64,000 bases of DNA from Siphonodentalium dalli (lineage: Eukaryota > Mollusca > Scaphopoda > Gadilida > Siphonodentaliidae): positions 81,862,958-81,926,957 of the forward strand of contig CP136069.1 of the NCBI GenBank assembly GCA_032622095.1, in the 5' to 3' direction. Numbering within the stretch: the first letter of the stretch is position 1; each line of letters opens with the position of its first letter. The notes under the pieces were generated by a model, which searched no databases, was not told the DNA's origin, and worked only from the letters and a program-made list of their open reading frames with translations. A program made the translations under genes and the position numbers. Below, one piece after another: positions 45,264 through 53,725 of this stretch.

Positions 45264-45876
45264 TATACTATCGGCAATATATAGTGGATCTGCCTCATTT
45301 AAATTGACTCCGATACATTCTTATGCAGCCATTTTTTCTCGTTCATTACAGCGGGGCTGTCAGAAATACACTAATTTATATTATCATGATGTCACCAATA
45401 CGCATCCACTCCCCCAATTAAAGCTTGAAATATTGTGTTACGTGATGTCCTGTGGCGAAAAATCACGAAGTACCGGTAAACCAATTGATTTTACGAAGAG
45501 TGCCGCGCGACATATCATATAAGATGGGATTTACACCGCGTTTTGAAATTTAAGGATCTCACGCAGGCATGATATCGAAATTCAAAATAGGATTGTGCAG
45601 TAGTGCTATATCTCCATTTAGGGTCCGTAATTTTTCCTACGACATGCATAATTTGCTCGAAAATGGCGACAAGATGCATGTATCACATCGAAATGAGTAT
45701 TCATCATCCCTTATGCAAATAACTCAACCAAATATTATAGCGAATGAGCTAAATACAATTTTTTGCTACCTCACTATGAATCCCGTCCCCATACACAATT
45801 CGACTGTTGAGAAAAAAGTGTTCACAAGTGACTATACGGTCCCAATTTGTGTTGTGAAATTTGAACGCCAACATCC
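45264..45876. other. Second decayed copy of the 44.9-45.3 kb sequence; otherwise nothing
   Basis: About 45305-45460 repeats 44885-45010 ('ttttct(c)gttcatta', 'catgatgtc.ccaa.acgcat', 'ccaattaaag') with many changes. The 132-aa + strand ORF from 45569 runs into the MITE at 45877 and is not supported. Confidence 0.5.
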
Positions 45877-45976
45877 CCTTAAAGGCCCACTTAAGTTTCG
45901 AGTCACCGATTTGTTTTATAGTGCCTTGATATACGGTTTTAATAACACTCTATGCCATAAAATATGATTAAAATAG
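45877..45976. mobile_element. Left part of a split AAGGCCC-type MITE
   Basis: TTAAAGGCCCACTTAAGTTTCGAG through 'atgccataaaatatgattaaaat' aligns to 30078-30180 of the complete copy. It then stops abruptly. The right part of the same family starts at 47246. Confidence 0.75.
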
Positions 45977-46513
45977 TAGCATATAACGAGCTGTCTCGCC
46001 CCCATTCGAGGTTCAGCCGTTCAGCCAATGTTTACATAACACGTTGCTATGTTGTGTTGTTAAGGGGGGGTGTTTAAATTTAAAGGTAGACAATGGGTTT
46101 AAAGGGACAACAATTGAATTTAAATGGATGCTATTGAAATGTATTTAAAGGGAAAGATATAAGAATGAATCGGGTCATTGAATTTAATGAGTGTGTTGAA
46201 TGGGTTGTAATTGGTAGAGTATACAAGAATGAATCGGGTCATTGAAACTGTTTCGAATGAGATCGGGTCAGTGATTTATCTAGCGGGAGGTATAATTGAA
46301 AGACAGATATATAAGAATTTGCTTTGTGCGAACGCATAGCTGAATTAGATAGGATCTTGCATGGGATAACATTATATCGAGGGATGTCTAATTTATGGAA
46401 CAGTATTTTTTAACAAGATGGCTATCAGATCGGTTTGAGATTGACACGTAAATGAATACTGTTTGCTATAAATATAATTATACCGAGTAATCTTTAGGGC
46501 GAATTTTATCAAT

Positions 46514-46780
46514 ATGGAGTTTCCTAAAACATCGTTAGAGTGCATACGATTGTTATACATAAGCTCAGATAACGAGTCGGATTTCGAAGCCGAATATGAA
46601 TCAAATTCGGATTTCTGGCTTGAATTCGATGGTGGAATGGATGCCGAATGTTACGAGTCAATATCTAGCGAATCAGAGCGTGAATTAGCATGGGAAACTG
46701 ATTGGGCCGTCCAGGTAATCGAATGGCAAGATCAGTCCTCATCCGATGACAGTGGGTACGAAGCGGACGATGATGAATGA
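46514..46780 (+). CDS. Small very acidic ORF, 88 aa
   Basis: I do not recognise this protein. It has an ATG start and is strongly acidic (many D, E and S; ends DSGYEADDDE), with tryptophans in WETDWAVQVIEWQD. A plausible TATA element (ctataaatataatta) lies about 45 bp upstream, so the start is reasonable. The acidic serine-rich, aromatic-spiked composition is like transcriptional activation or viral regulatory proteins, but that is only a composition resemblance. It sits in a 1.25-kb segment bracketed by a split MITE. Confidence 0.4.
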   Translation: MEFPKTSLECIRLLYISSDNESDFEAEYESNSDFWLEFDGGMDAECYESISSESERELAWETDWAVQVIEWQDQSSSDDSGYEADDDE

Positions 46781-46852
46781 ATACAGCGAAAAAGAAAAAA
46801 CTCGGGATTCTTTTGAACCCCCAACTATCAATTAATATTAGTTATATTCGAC

Positions 46853-46930
46853 AATCGCTCGGTTGATTCAGTTGGTTAGGACTCCAAGCAGATATTTCGT
46901 CACAAGTCGAGCAAGTCGTGGGTTCAAACA
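46853..46930 (+). ncRNA. tRNA-like sequence (possible SINE head)
   Basis: A-box-like 'gattcagttggttagg' and B-box-like 'gtgggttcaaac' are about 40 bp apart, and atcgctc / gagtgat could pair as an acceptor stem. The T-stem does not pair and the anticodon arm is not convincing, so it is not a functional tRNA. A tRNA-derived SINE promoter is the likeliest explanation. Confidence 0.3.
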
Positions 46931-47141
46931 GAGTGATAGTGGTCGACAAGTTTGAACATAACCTCTGGGCGCCTCTGGTTTACATATATCACGTGGTTTC
47001 AGCCACCAAGGTAGAGTTTATCCCTGTAGCAGAAGGTGACCGTATATGATCGAAAACATGAATGATACGAAATATTCGTAGCAAAACGGTTCTATCGGGG
47101 CGGCTAGTATCACGAAGGGGGAGATATTATAGAGAAGATAA

Positions 47142-47258
47142 ATGAGATATATTGAAGTAACCAAACTATTAGAGGATATCGCAGATAAGAAGATACCGTT
47201 GATATATATTGGTACTATAAAAGGAATATATAACGCTGTTATGACTCCCAGAATGTAA
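47142..47258 (+). CDS. Short ORF, 38 aa, truncated at repeat junction
   Basis: MRYIEVTKLLEDIADKKIPL, then IYIGTIKGIYNAV, and a stop inside the MITE fragment that follows. The first 33 residues look like a natural helix-strand segment; the last residues come from the repeat. It may be the beginning of a gene cut off by the junction. No function is assigned. Confidence 0.25.
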   Translation: MRYIEVTKLLEDIADKKIPLIYIGTIKGIYNAVMTPRM

Positions 47259-47487
47259 CATAATTCAAACTAAAAATGTATTTTCTATGGAAGGGAAATA
47301 ACTCCATCTTTAAAATATAGAGTTATTCCCCCTGCATTGTAAATTTTACACTTTGTACAATAAAACCAGATGAACATTAAGCACAAAACACGTAGGTAAC
47401 TCAACAACAACAACAACATGTTCACAGTTTATTACACCGGATAAGTTGATAATACGTTTTCGAACTTCCTCTTTCAAAATGTATATA
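47246..47487. mobile_element. Right part of a split AAGGCCC-type MITE
   Basis: 'cccagaatgtaacataattc' to 'cttcctctttcaaaatgtat' aligns to about 30267-30485 of the complete copy. The terminal right end is replaced by the dispersed repeat at 47490. Confidence 0.75.
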
Positions 47488-47489
47488 AT

Positions 47490-48050
47490 ACTAGCAGGGT
47501 GACCCGACTTCGTCCGGGCTACTTGAATTGACCATTTTGAAGGTCAAGGTCAGGCCAAGGTCATGATTTGACCCGTCCAACACACTCCCCGGACAAAAGT
47601 AACCCTAGGTATCAAGTTTCGTCGAAATCCGTTCGAAATGCGCGATTTGACATTGAATTGACCATTTTGAAGGTCAAGGTCAGGTCGAGGTGACGATTTG
47701 ACCCGTCCAACACACTCCCCGGACAAAAGTACACCTAGGTATCAAATTTCGTCGAAATGCGCGATTTGACCTTGAATTGACCATTTTGAAGGTCAAGGTC
47801 AGTTCGGGGTCACGATTTGACCCGTCCAAAACACTCCCCGGACAAAAGTATCCCTAGGTATCAAATTTCGTCGAAAGGCGCGATTTGACCTTGAATTGAC
47901 CATTTTGAAGATCAAGGTCAGGTCGGGGTCACGATTTGAACAAAAGTACCCCTAGGTATAAAATTTCGTCGAAATACGTCCTGCAGTTTTCCCGGCCATT
48001 GCTAACAGACAGAAGTCCCAAAATATATATTAGACAGACAGAAGTCCCAA
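47490..48050. mobile_element. Dispersed repeat, 'GACTTCGTCCGGGCT' type, left of the palindrome
   Basis: It begins ctagcagggtgacccgactt and contains four units of about 125 bp with 'gaccattttgaaggtcaagg' and 'ggtatcaa.tttcgtcgaaa'. It ends with two copies of 'acagaagtcccaaaatata'. Another copy begins at 57018, so the palindrome landed between two head-to-tail copies. Confidence 0.8.
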
Positions 48051-48056
48051 AATATA
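48051..48056. repeat. Left target-site duplication AATATA
   Basis: The 6-bp duplication matches 57012-57017. Removing the element and one copy restores gaagtcccaaaatatata then ttagac, which also occurs intact at about 48012-48034. Confidence 0.85.
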
Positions 48057-48062
48057 AGTAGT

Positions 48063-48086
48063 ATGTGTGGCTCGTTAGCCTCACAT
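48063..48086. other. Subterminal hairpin, left end
   Basis: ATGTGTGGCT-CGTT-AGCCTCACAT: a 10-bp stem with one mismatch and a 4-base loop, 6 bases from the tip. The mirror copy is at 56982-57005. It could be a recognition structure for terminal protein or integrase, but that is inferred. Confidence 0.6.
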
Positions 48087-48277
48087 CTAAAAATAGAATT
48101 TTTGGGTCTAAAATTGTTTGTACTAAAATATTCCCCAAAAAAAAAATTCAAAACCCAAATTTTTTTTATCAAAATTTTCAAAAAAAAATAATTTTAATCT
48201 CAAAAATTTATAATGAGTTTTCGGTTTCGGATAATCTCGGTATTAAATTTTTTTAAATTATTTGAGTGTAATATCTT

Positions 48278-48469
48278 TTGTTATTTTTGTTCAACCAAAT
48301 TTTAAATATTTTTCATGAAATAGCTTTATACCAATTATATGTGTATGGACAGGTCCGAGTCGCTGTAATTTTGGACATTGTGACCATCGGTATGAATGCA
48401 TACATTCCAGTGTTTATCAATCAGACACAACCCATGCATCATATAATTGTCATACCTGAAATAATTTGA
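48278..48469 (+). CDS. Opposite-strand ORF, left arm (63 codons)
   Basis: The frame reads toward the palindrome centre, against the other arm genes. It has no ATG at its beginning (opens at a TTG) but contains hydrophobic stretches (..FNQILNIFHEIALYQLYVYG.. and VRVAVILDIVTIG) and ends ..HHIIVIPEII. AATAAA lies about 20 bp after the stop, which suggests a real 3' end. The predicted peptide is identical in both arms. It may be the last part of a longer or spliced gene. Function unknown. Confidence 0.35.
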   Translation: MLFLFNQILNIFHEIALYQLYVYGQVRVAVILDIVTIGMNAYIPVFINQTQPMHHIIVIPEII

Positions 48470-48490
48470 CACCATTACTCTTACATGAAT

Positions 48491-48496
48491 AATAAA
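48491..48496 (+). terminator. AATAAA polyadenylation signal
   Basis: It lies just after the stop of the opposite-strand ORF. The mirror copy is at 56572-56577 on the minus strand. Confidence 0.5.
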
Positions 48497-48542
48497 GAGC
48501 GTTTATTCTTTACTTCTCTATCCCGATGAAGTTATTGAGTAT

Positions 48543-48576
48543 ATGACAGGTGTGCATTATCGCGAATTATTGGAAG
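48543..48576 (-). promoter_or_regulatory. 34-bp repeated start motif, outer copy, left arm
   Basis: The complement contains AATAATTCGCGATAATGCAC. It duplicates the sequence around the zinc-finger gene start (49655-49688) with GG/CC swapped in one dinucleotide. 48577-49080 otherwise shows no gene, only a small hairpin (gacattgtggggggtaacaatgtc). Confidence 0.55.
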
Positions 48577-49081
48577 TATTGAGATGTACTATGTTGAATC
48601 ACGAGCGGACGACGAGGGTTAATGCGAAATTACAACCCCAGAATGAACTGACATATTCGATGTAACAAATTTTCAAGTATGTACACATAATCACACGCGA
48701 CATTGTGGGGGGTAACAATGTCGAAAAGAGTCCCACTGCTATTATATCCCGTTGACAGCTATATGTGGTCCGACTCGTTCAATTAAGTTATTGTTGTTTA
48801 ACCGGTTATTATCACGTAAGGTTGATAAACTGTGTCATTGTTAGCATTAACGCGATAATTAGTTATCCAAAAAATATGCATACATAATACGTACAGGTCA
48901 TGAGACACTCAATAATAGAAGTTACTTTGGTGTTGTTGTTATAGTCAAGAGAAACAAGGGCTATTGAGAAGTATGGCCTTGTACGTAAATAATAAAGCGC
49001 GTTATCGAATATATGTTACACCATATCTCCCCTCCCCACTTATAGATATATAACGAAGACGAGAATAACATGTTGATGAAG

Positions 49082-49087
49082 TTTATT
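49082..49087 (-). terminator. AATAAA signal after zinc-finger gene, left arm
   Basis: Complement of tttatt, about 10 bp beyond the stop. The same arrangement is in the right arm (55981-55986) and for the loop gene (52689-52694). Confidence 0.55.
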
Positions 49088-49096
49088 GAAATTTAA

Positions 49097-49669
49097 TCAT
49101 TGTCTGAATCTTCGACCGTTAAGAGTTATTTCTAAGAGTTTCTTGAATTTTCTCATCGCTTCATCTGCAGCCCATTCATTATTATATCCGTGTTTGGTCA
49201 GTTTGACCATTTTCTTCATGATCATGTTATGTATGGGTGATGTTTTCAATCGATACTGGTATTCTATTAATCGTCTATAACTTTTGAGAAAGAGAGCAAA
49301 CTCTGTGTCGATGGTAGCCTCTTTTCCCGACATGCTCTCATCTCCCGACATGCTCTCTTCTCCTTTCGCATCATTGGTGATGCGTTTCATCATACTTTTG
49401 AATGTGTCCATCTCGTTGACACATCGCGCAGCTTTCTTAAGACCGAATACCGTTCTACTACCGCCGAAATTATCATCTTCTGAATCTGACGAAGCGGTTC
49501 TAGATTCAGTTGAAGATGTACGGGGAACGATATCAGATTCTAGGTCATCGGTATCTTCTCCGAAGAAATCTGTTTTTGTCTCGGACATAACTCCGTGTTT
49601 AATCTGTTTATGTCTTTGTAGATTGTAGTTCGTCGATAAAATATTTCCGCATAAATGACACCTGTGCAT
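49097..49669 (-). CDS. C2H2 zinc-finger protein, left-arm copy (C-terminus frameshifted)
   Basis: This 190-aa protein begins MHRCHLCGNILSTNYNLQRH, a single C2H2 finger (C-x2-C...H-x4-H). It continues with an acidic serine-rich stretch (residues about 35-65) and a conserved helical domain from AARCVNEMDTFKSMMKR to the end (..LFLKSYRRLIEYQ.., ..MKKMVKLTKHGYNNEW..). The finger suggests nucleic-acid binding; the C-terminal domain is unknown to me. Compared with the right-arm copy, one extra T near 49126 changes the last residues to NGRRFRQ in place of TVEDSDND. The start overlaps the end of the 81-aa ORF. Gene order mirrors the right arm. Confidence 0.7.
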   Translation of the reverse strand: MHRCHLCGNILSTNYNLQRHKQIKHGVMSETKTDFFGEDTDDLESDIVPRTSSTESRTASSDSEDDNFGGSRTVFGLKKAARCVNEMDTFKSMMKRITNDAKGEESMSGDESMSGKEATIDTEFALFLKSYRRLIEYQYRLKTSPIHNMIMKKMVKLTKHGYNNEWAADEAMRKFKKLLEITLNGRRFRQ

Positions 49670-49853
49670 TATCGCGAATTATTGGAAGAACGATCACTCT
49701 TATAAGTAGCGATAAAAAGAGAGAATATGGTGTGGCATACAACCGTCGCGTTAAGAGTACGTTCGTCACGGGTCTAGGGTATAGATCTTTGACCGCCGGT
49801 GATTCAATTAATGCCAATTTATCAGTATGGTACTCTATGTATTCATTCATCAT
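49608..49853 (-). CDS. 81-aa ORF, left arm
   Basis: The ORF starts MMNEYIEYHTDKLALIESPA and contains a hydrophobic segment (SLFLSLLIRVIVLPII) that could be a membrane helix. It lies 4 bases downstream of the 107-aa gene and overlaps the zinc-finger start by about 60 bases in another frame. Such tight packing is typical of viral gene blocks. One residue differs from the right arm (Met2 vs Ile2). Function unknown; it might be untranslated leader for the next gene. Confidence 0.5.
   Translation of the reverse strand: MMNEYIEYHTDKLALIESPAVKDLYPRPVTNVLLTRRLYATPYSLFLSLLIRVIVLPIIRDNAQVSFMRKYFIDELQSTKT
49655..49688 (-). promoter_or_regulatory. 34-bp start motif at the zinc-finger ATG, left arm
   Basis: This is the inner copy of the repeated motif. 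It spans the start codon of the zinc-finger gene. Confidence 0.5.
49697..49704 (-). promoter_or_regulatory. TATAAGAG element, left arm
   Basis: TATA-like octamer about 30 bp upstream of the zinc-finger ATG. The same octamer precedes the 107-aa gene. Confidence 0.5.
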
Positions 49854-49857
49854 TTGG

Positions 49858-50181
49858 CTAATCGTATGACACTTTTCTTTTCATTTTCTTCTTATTATTA
49901 GACAAACCTCCAGCTAACACTCTCTTGTTGGTTTGTTTGGACGCTTTACGTGTGTTTGTCAACTTATTTGCTGCAACTTCGGCCTTAGCCATTTCAATCG
50001 CTTGAGCGATGGGCGTCACTACGTTAATATGTGGTTTTAGAACGTCTTCTTCACTATCACTATTTTTAGTTCTGTCAATAAAGTATCGACCCTTATTATC
50101 TGGCGTTAACTTCCCATCAAGCATGTCTCTGAAATGTTTTCTCCACGTTTCAATATCTACTGGAATATACGGGATCGACAT
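49858..50181 (-). CDS. Small basic protein, 107 aa, left arm
   Basis: It starts MSIPYIPVDIETWRKHFRDM, has a conserved-looking middle (NVVTPIAQAIEMAKAEVAAN) and ends in a lysine-rich tail (NKKKMKRK). The pattern (W..HF..M..GK..., V(V/S)P.AQ..E.AK.E., then a basic tail) resembles small basic, possibly virion-core, proteins encoded by Maverick/adintovirus-like elements. That is from memory of the family and not certain. The basic tail could bind DNA or act as a nuclear-localisation signal. The protein sequence is identical to the right-arm copy, which argues for recent duplication or gene conversion. Confidence 0.6.
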   Translation of the reverse strand: MSIPYIPVDIETWRKHFRDMLDGKLTPDNKGRYFIDRTKNSDSEEDVLKPHINVVTPIAQAIEMAKAEVAANKLTNTRKASKQTNKRVLAGGLSNNKKKMKRKVSYD

Positions 50182-50246
50182 GTTTCTTCAAATGTAGCGT
50201 ACAAGTCACTCTTTTTTCTGCATTTTATTTTAGAAAGTTTATCGCC

Positions 50247-50254
50247 TCTTATAA
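50247..50254 (-). promoter_or_regulatory. TATAAGAG element upstream of the 107-aa gene, left arm
   Basis: The octamer is about 65-70 bp upstream of the ATG, in an AT-rich leader. The mirror copy is at 54816-54823. Confidence 0.5.
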
Positions 50255-50362
50255 AAATCGATTATCTGGATATTTATTAATCGAATCGTCGCTAGTCAGG
50301 TACAGATAATAATTATCCATATGACTATAGTTTCTAAAAAAAAAACAATTCAAAGAGAATCA

Positions 50363-50833
50363 TTATTCTTCTTCTCTTATACTTTTATTGATATCACTGA
50401 ATATATGCTTGAAGATTGACCACTGGTTCAAATTTAACGGAATACCTATAATCGTCGGAGTGTTATTCACAACTCGCCTAATGTCTGTATAAATGTGTCC
50501 TTGATTATTACATAATGTAACAGTAATGTTTGATCGTATTGTCCACTTTTTCACGAAAACATACGGGTGTTGTTCGTAATCATTGGGGTGTGACATATTA
50601 GTATGAAGTAATTCATAGTCAACCGACTCACGCGTTATCTTCTTTGGAACTAAAATAAATGGTAGTGACACAGTGATTACCATAATAGTAATTCCTATCC
50701 ATTTAAGGAGATTCATATGTAGACGACCACGTTCTGTTTGAAACGTATTCGTCAAGGTACCTGTTCTATTATCCATGATTGTAATTGTTCTCGTGTACAA
50801 CTTACTCTTATTAATTTTGATATCTGGCGACAT
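50363..50833 (-). CDS. Single-pass membrane protein, 156 aa, left arm
   Basis: Residues about 44-64 form one hydrophobic helix (LLKWIGITIMVITVSLPFIL) after a polar N-terminus. The C-terminal about 90 residues are probably exposed (..HPYVFVKKWTIRSNITVTLC.., with Asn-linked glycosylation-type NxS/T sites). It ends in acidic residues EEE. A second Met at residue 21 is an alternative start. Polinton-like viruses often carry small membrane proteins next to capsid genes, but I cannot match this to a named family. It differs from the right arm at about three residues. Confidence 0.6.
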   Translation of the reverse strand: MSPDIKINKSKLYTRTITIMDNRTGTLTNTFQTERGRLHMNLLKWIGITIMVITVSLPFILVPKKITRESVDYELLHTNMSHPNDYEQHPYVFVKKWTIRSNITVTLCNNQGHIYTDIRRVVNNTPTIIGIPLNLNQWSIFKHIFSDINKSIREEE

Positions 50834-50995
50834 CAGACTCTAAAATCCATGAATTAAATTTGTCTGGCCATGAATGCCAAATGCACCATGATAGTTATCG
50901 ATGTCAATAATGCGTTTCGTTGATATCTTGATTGAGTATGCACCAATCAATTAACAATGACACAGAATATCACCCAAAGTATATTCAAAGGGGGT

Positions 50996-51376
50996 GAGAA
51001 AATGAGCAAATGAGCAAGAAAATGAGCAAATGAGCAATAAAAATGAGCAAATGAGCAAAAAAATGAGCAAATGAGCAAGAAAATGAGCAAATGAGCAAGA
51101 AAATGAGCAAATGAGCAAAAAAATGAGCAAATGAGCAAAACAATGAGCAAGAAAATGAGCAAATGAGCAAGAAAATGAGCAAATGAGCAAGAAAATGAGC
51201 AAATGAGCAATAAAAATGAGCAAATGAGCCAAAAAATGAGCAAATGAGCAAAATAATGAGCAAATGAGCGAAAAAATGAGCAAATGAGCAAGAAAATGAG
51301 CAAAATGAGCAAGAAAATGAGCAAATGAGCAATACAAATGAGCAAATGAGCAAGAGGTGAGCAAGTGAGCAAGTGA
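50996..51376. repeat. TGAGCAAA/TGAGCAAGAAAA tandem array, left arm
   Basis: Repeats of 8-12-bp submodules (about 20-bp higher units). On the minus strand all three frames are open (137-141 codons) because the repeat contains no stop triplet in any frame, giving leucine/phenylalanine/cysteine-rich strings. The mirror array at 53726-54075 has a different unit count. Noncoding is most likely. Confidence 0.85.
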
Positions 51377-51650
51377 TCATGTCGATAATAAAAAGCAGCA
51401 TTTTATAGATCGAAAAGAAATTTTGTCAGAATATTGTCATCAACTCAATCAAGATCTCAACGAAACGCATTATTGACATCGATAACTATCATGGTGCATT
51501 GGCATTCATGGCCAGACACATTTAATTCGTGTGTCTACAATACAACCTACCTATCCAAATGTCAATGCAATTATGAGTGATTTCAATATGAGCACTCTAT
51601 TATATAGATATGTGTAACCTGGTGACATGATGAAATCGATTGTGATACAA

Positions 51651-51724
51651 AGCTAAAGTACCGCCCCATAGGGCAGATACATAGCTAAAGTACCGATCAT
51701 AGAGCAGAAGCTAAAATACCGCTC
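51651..51724. repeat. Short iteron-like repeat, left arm
   Basis: Three copies of 'agctaaagtaccgc' type units about 28 bp apart, mirrored at 53378-53455. Possibly a regulatory or replication element; no direct evidence. Confidence 0.55.
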
Positions 51725-51872
51725 TAACGTTGTCTGAATCTACAGCCCCTTCATTATTATATCCGTGTTTGGTCAGTTTGACCATTTTCTTCATGATCAT
51801 GTTATGTATGGGTGATGTTTTCATTCGATGCTGGTATTCTATTAATCGTTCGTAACTTTTGAGAAAGAGGAA
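51711..51872 (-). pseudogene. C-terminal fragment of the helical domain, left arm
   Basis: The frame reads FLFLKSYERLIEYQHRMKTS.. then ..MKKMVKLTKHGYNNE, with an internal deletion before DSDNVRAVF. It lacks an N-terminus and is joined to (CAA)n(CCG)n at the palindrome's inner edge. It is a truncated relative of the zinc-finger gene's C-terminal domain. Confidence 0.6.
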
Positions 51873-52699
51873 CAACAACAATAACAACAACAACAACAAC
51901 CGCCGCCGTAGCGTGAGGAGCAAAATGTGATGTTTACACACTTAAGCTCTGGATAAACAATACATATCGCATCTGCAGCAGTCTACTTCATTGTGAATTA
52001 AGTCACTCTGGGTTAGTTGACTACATGCATGCACACACAACACAGCCGAGGGTTATTGTAATTTAATGAAAATGTCACACCGAGGTACGCCATCTTGATT
52101 GCTTTCAAAAAATAGTGCAACTTACCTGTTGGTAATTACTCATACGAATGAAGAGCGTTTAACTGATACGAAATTACTACACGAATAAACTGAGTCTTGA
52201 CATTTATATTTCACATCTTTCTTAAATGTTCCAACACATACAGACATAGACATAGTGTTATACAGTCATATATGTACACACGCTACGACACCATTAAAGG
52301 GGGCGTTACACTCACGATGTGACAACATATACAGACATAGGCATAGTGTTATACAGTCTTCTATGTACCAACGCTATGACATAATTAAAGGGGGATAATG
52401 CACGCACGGTTTGGAATGTTAAAGTGACACGAGGTAAGGGACGTTATGTAATATTGGTGTGTGAATATTAAAGGAGCACAATGCGCTCTAAAGGGACACA
52501 CGGCACTCATTATGAATGAATGTTAACAATACACACGCAGTGGGTGAAAGTTAAAAAGACACAGAACAATATTTAAACTTCAAATTTTAGGGCTCTTAAT
52601 GTACCATTTATGTATCGTTTCTCGCTCTACAATCCCCCCTCCCCAATTATAGATATATAACGAAGACGAGAATAACATGTTGATGAAGTTTATTGAAAT
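51873..52699. other. Palindrome loop, noncoding part
   Basis: After the (CAA)n(CCG)n tract (to about 51908) the sequence is single-copy. It has two similar stretches ('acatatacagacataggcat', 'gttatacagtc.t.tatgta') about 90-100 bp apart near 52230-52390. No ORF is recognised until the gene at 52700. Confidence 0.6.
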
Positions 52700-53155
52700 T
52701 TAATCATTGGCAGAATCTTCGACCGTTAGATTTATTTCTAGGAGTTTCTTGAATTTTCTCATCGCTTCATCCGCAGCCCATTCATTATTATATCCGTGTT
52801 TGGTCAGTTTGACCATTTTCTTCATGATAGCGTTATGTATGCGGGATGTTTTCAATCGATGCTGGTATTCTATCAATCGTCTGTAACTTTTGAGAAAGAG
52901 AGAAAACTCTGTGTCGATGCGTTCTAGCTGAGCTTTTCCCTCAGCCTCTTCTCCCGACACGCCCTCTTCTTCCATCAGTTGATCAAACTTATCAGACAAT
53001 GCTTTCACATCATCGATGACGCGTTTCATCATACTTTTGAATGTGTCCATCTCATTGACGCATCGCGCAGCTTTCTTACGGCCGAATACCGAATGTTGTT
53101 GTTGTTGTTGCGCCGCCGGCGGCGGTTGTTGTTGTTGTTGTTGTTGTTGCGCCAC
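52700..53155 (-). CDS. Loop gene: polyQ version of the zinc-finger protein's helical domain
   Basis: The frame carries glutamine runs with PPPAA, then SVFGRKKAARCVNEMDTFKS.., a 35-residue insertion (..LSDKFDQLMEEEGVSGEEAE..) and the same helical domain (..LFLKSYRRLIEYQHRLKTSR.., ..NNEWAADEAMRKF..). It ends TVEDSAND. No ATG exists at the open frame's start (it opens with GTG in a repeat); the first Met is in NEMDTF, so its 5' end was probably lost at the CAA/CCG repeat. It is a diverged paralog, not a third identical copy. AATAAA follows the stop (52689-52694). Confidence 0.55.
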   Translation of the reverse strand: MAQQQQQQQQPPPAAQQQQQHSVFGRKKAARCVNEMDTFKSMMKRVIDDVKALSDKFDQLMEEEGVSGEEAEGKAQLERIDTEFSLFLKSYRRLIEYQHRLKTSRIHNAIMKKMVKLTKHGYNNEWAADEAMRKFKKLLEINLTVEDSAND

Positions 53156-53231
53156 CGCCGGCGGTTGTTGTTGTTGTTGTTGTTGCGCCGCCGCCGCCGC
53201 CGCCGGCGGTTGTTGTTGTTGTTGTTGTTGT
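53088..53231. repeat. (GTT)n/(GCC)n microsatellite at palindrome inner edge
   Basis: Alternating (TTG)n and (CCG)n blocks make low-complexity frames on both strands. The left inner edge (51871-51908) has the matching block, so both palindrome breakpoints lie in this repeat. Confidence 0.85.
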
Positions 53232-53392
53232 TCCTCTTTCTCAAAAGTTACGAACGATTAATAGAATACCAGCATCGAATGAAAACATCACCCATACATA
53301 ACATGATCATGAAGAAAATGGTCAAACTGACCAAACACGGATATAATAATGAAGAGGCTGTAGATTCAGACAACGTTAGAGCGGTATTTTAG
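53231..53392 (+). pseudogene. C-terminal fragment of the helical domain, right arm
   Basis: Mirror of 51711-51872, with one residue changed (NNEEAV vs NNEGAV). N-terminus absent. Confidence 0.6.
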
Positions 53393-53725
53393 CTTCTGCT
53401 CTATGAGCGGTACTTTAGCTATGTATCTGCCCTATGGGGCGGTACTTTAGCTTTGTATCACGATCGATTTCATCATGTCACCAGGTTACACATATCTATA
53501 TAATAGAGTGCTCATATTGAAATCACTCATAATTGCAATGACATTTGGATAGGTAGGTTGTATTGTAGACACACGAATTAAATTTGTCTGGCCATGAATG
53601 CCAATGCACCATGATAGTTATCGATGTCAATAATGCGTTTCGTTGAGATCTTGATTGAGTTGATGACAATATTCTGACAAAATTTCTTTTCGATCTATAA
53701 AATGCTGCTTTTTATTATCGACATG

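Noticed and set aside
46853-46930. Functional tRNA gene
   Set aside because: A- and B-box-like blocks exist, but the T-stem does not pair and the anticodon arm is not convincing; kept only as a tRNA-like sequence.
50947-51372. Three overlapping hydrophobic ORFs (137-141 aa), mirrored at 53702-54122
   Set aside because: All three frames of a simple repeat are open at once and the unit count differs between arms, so no single frame is preserved.
52979-53392. ORFs rich in Leu/Arg, Cys/Ala or Asn/Arg across the GTT/GCC repeat
   Set aside because: They are other-frame readings of the polyQ microsatellite; only the minus-strand Q/P frame connects to a recognisable domain.
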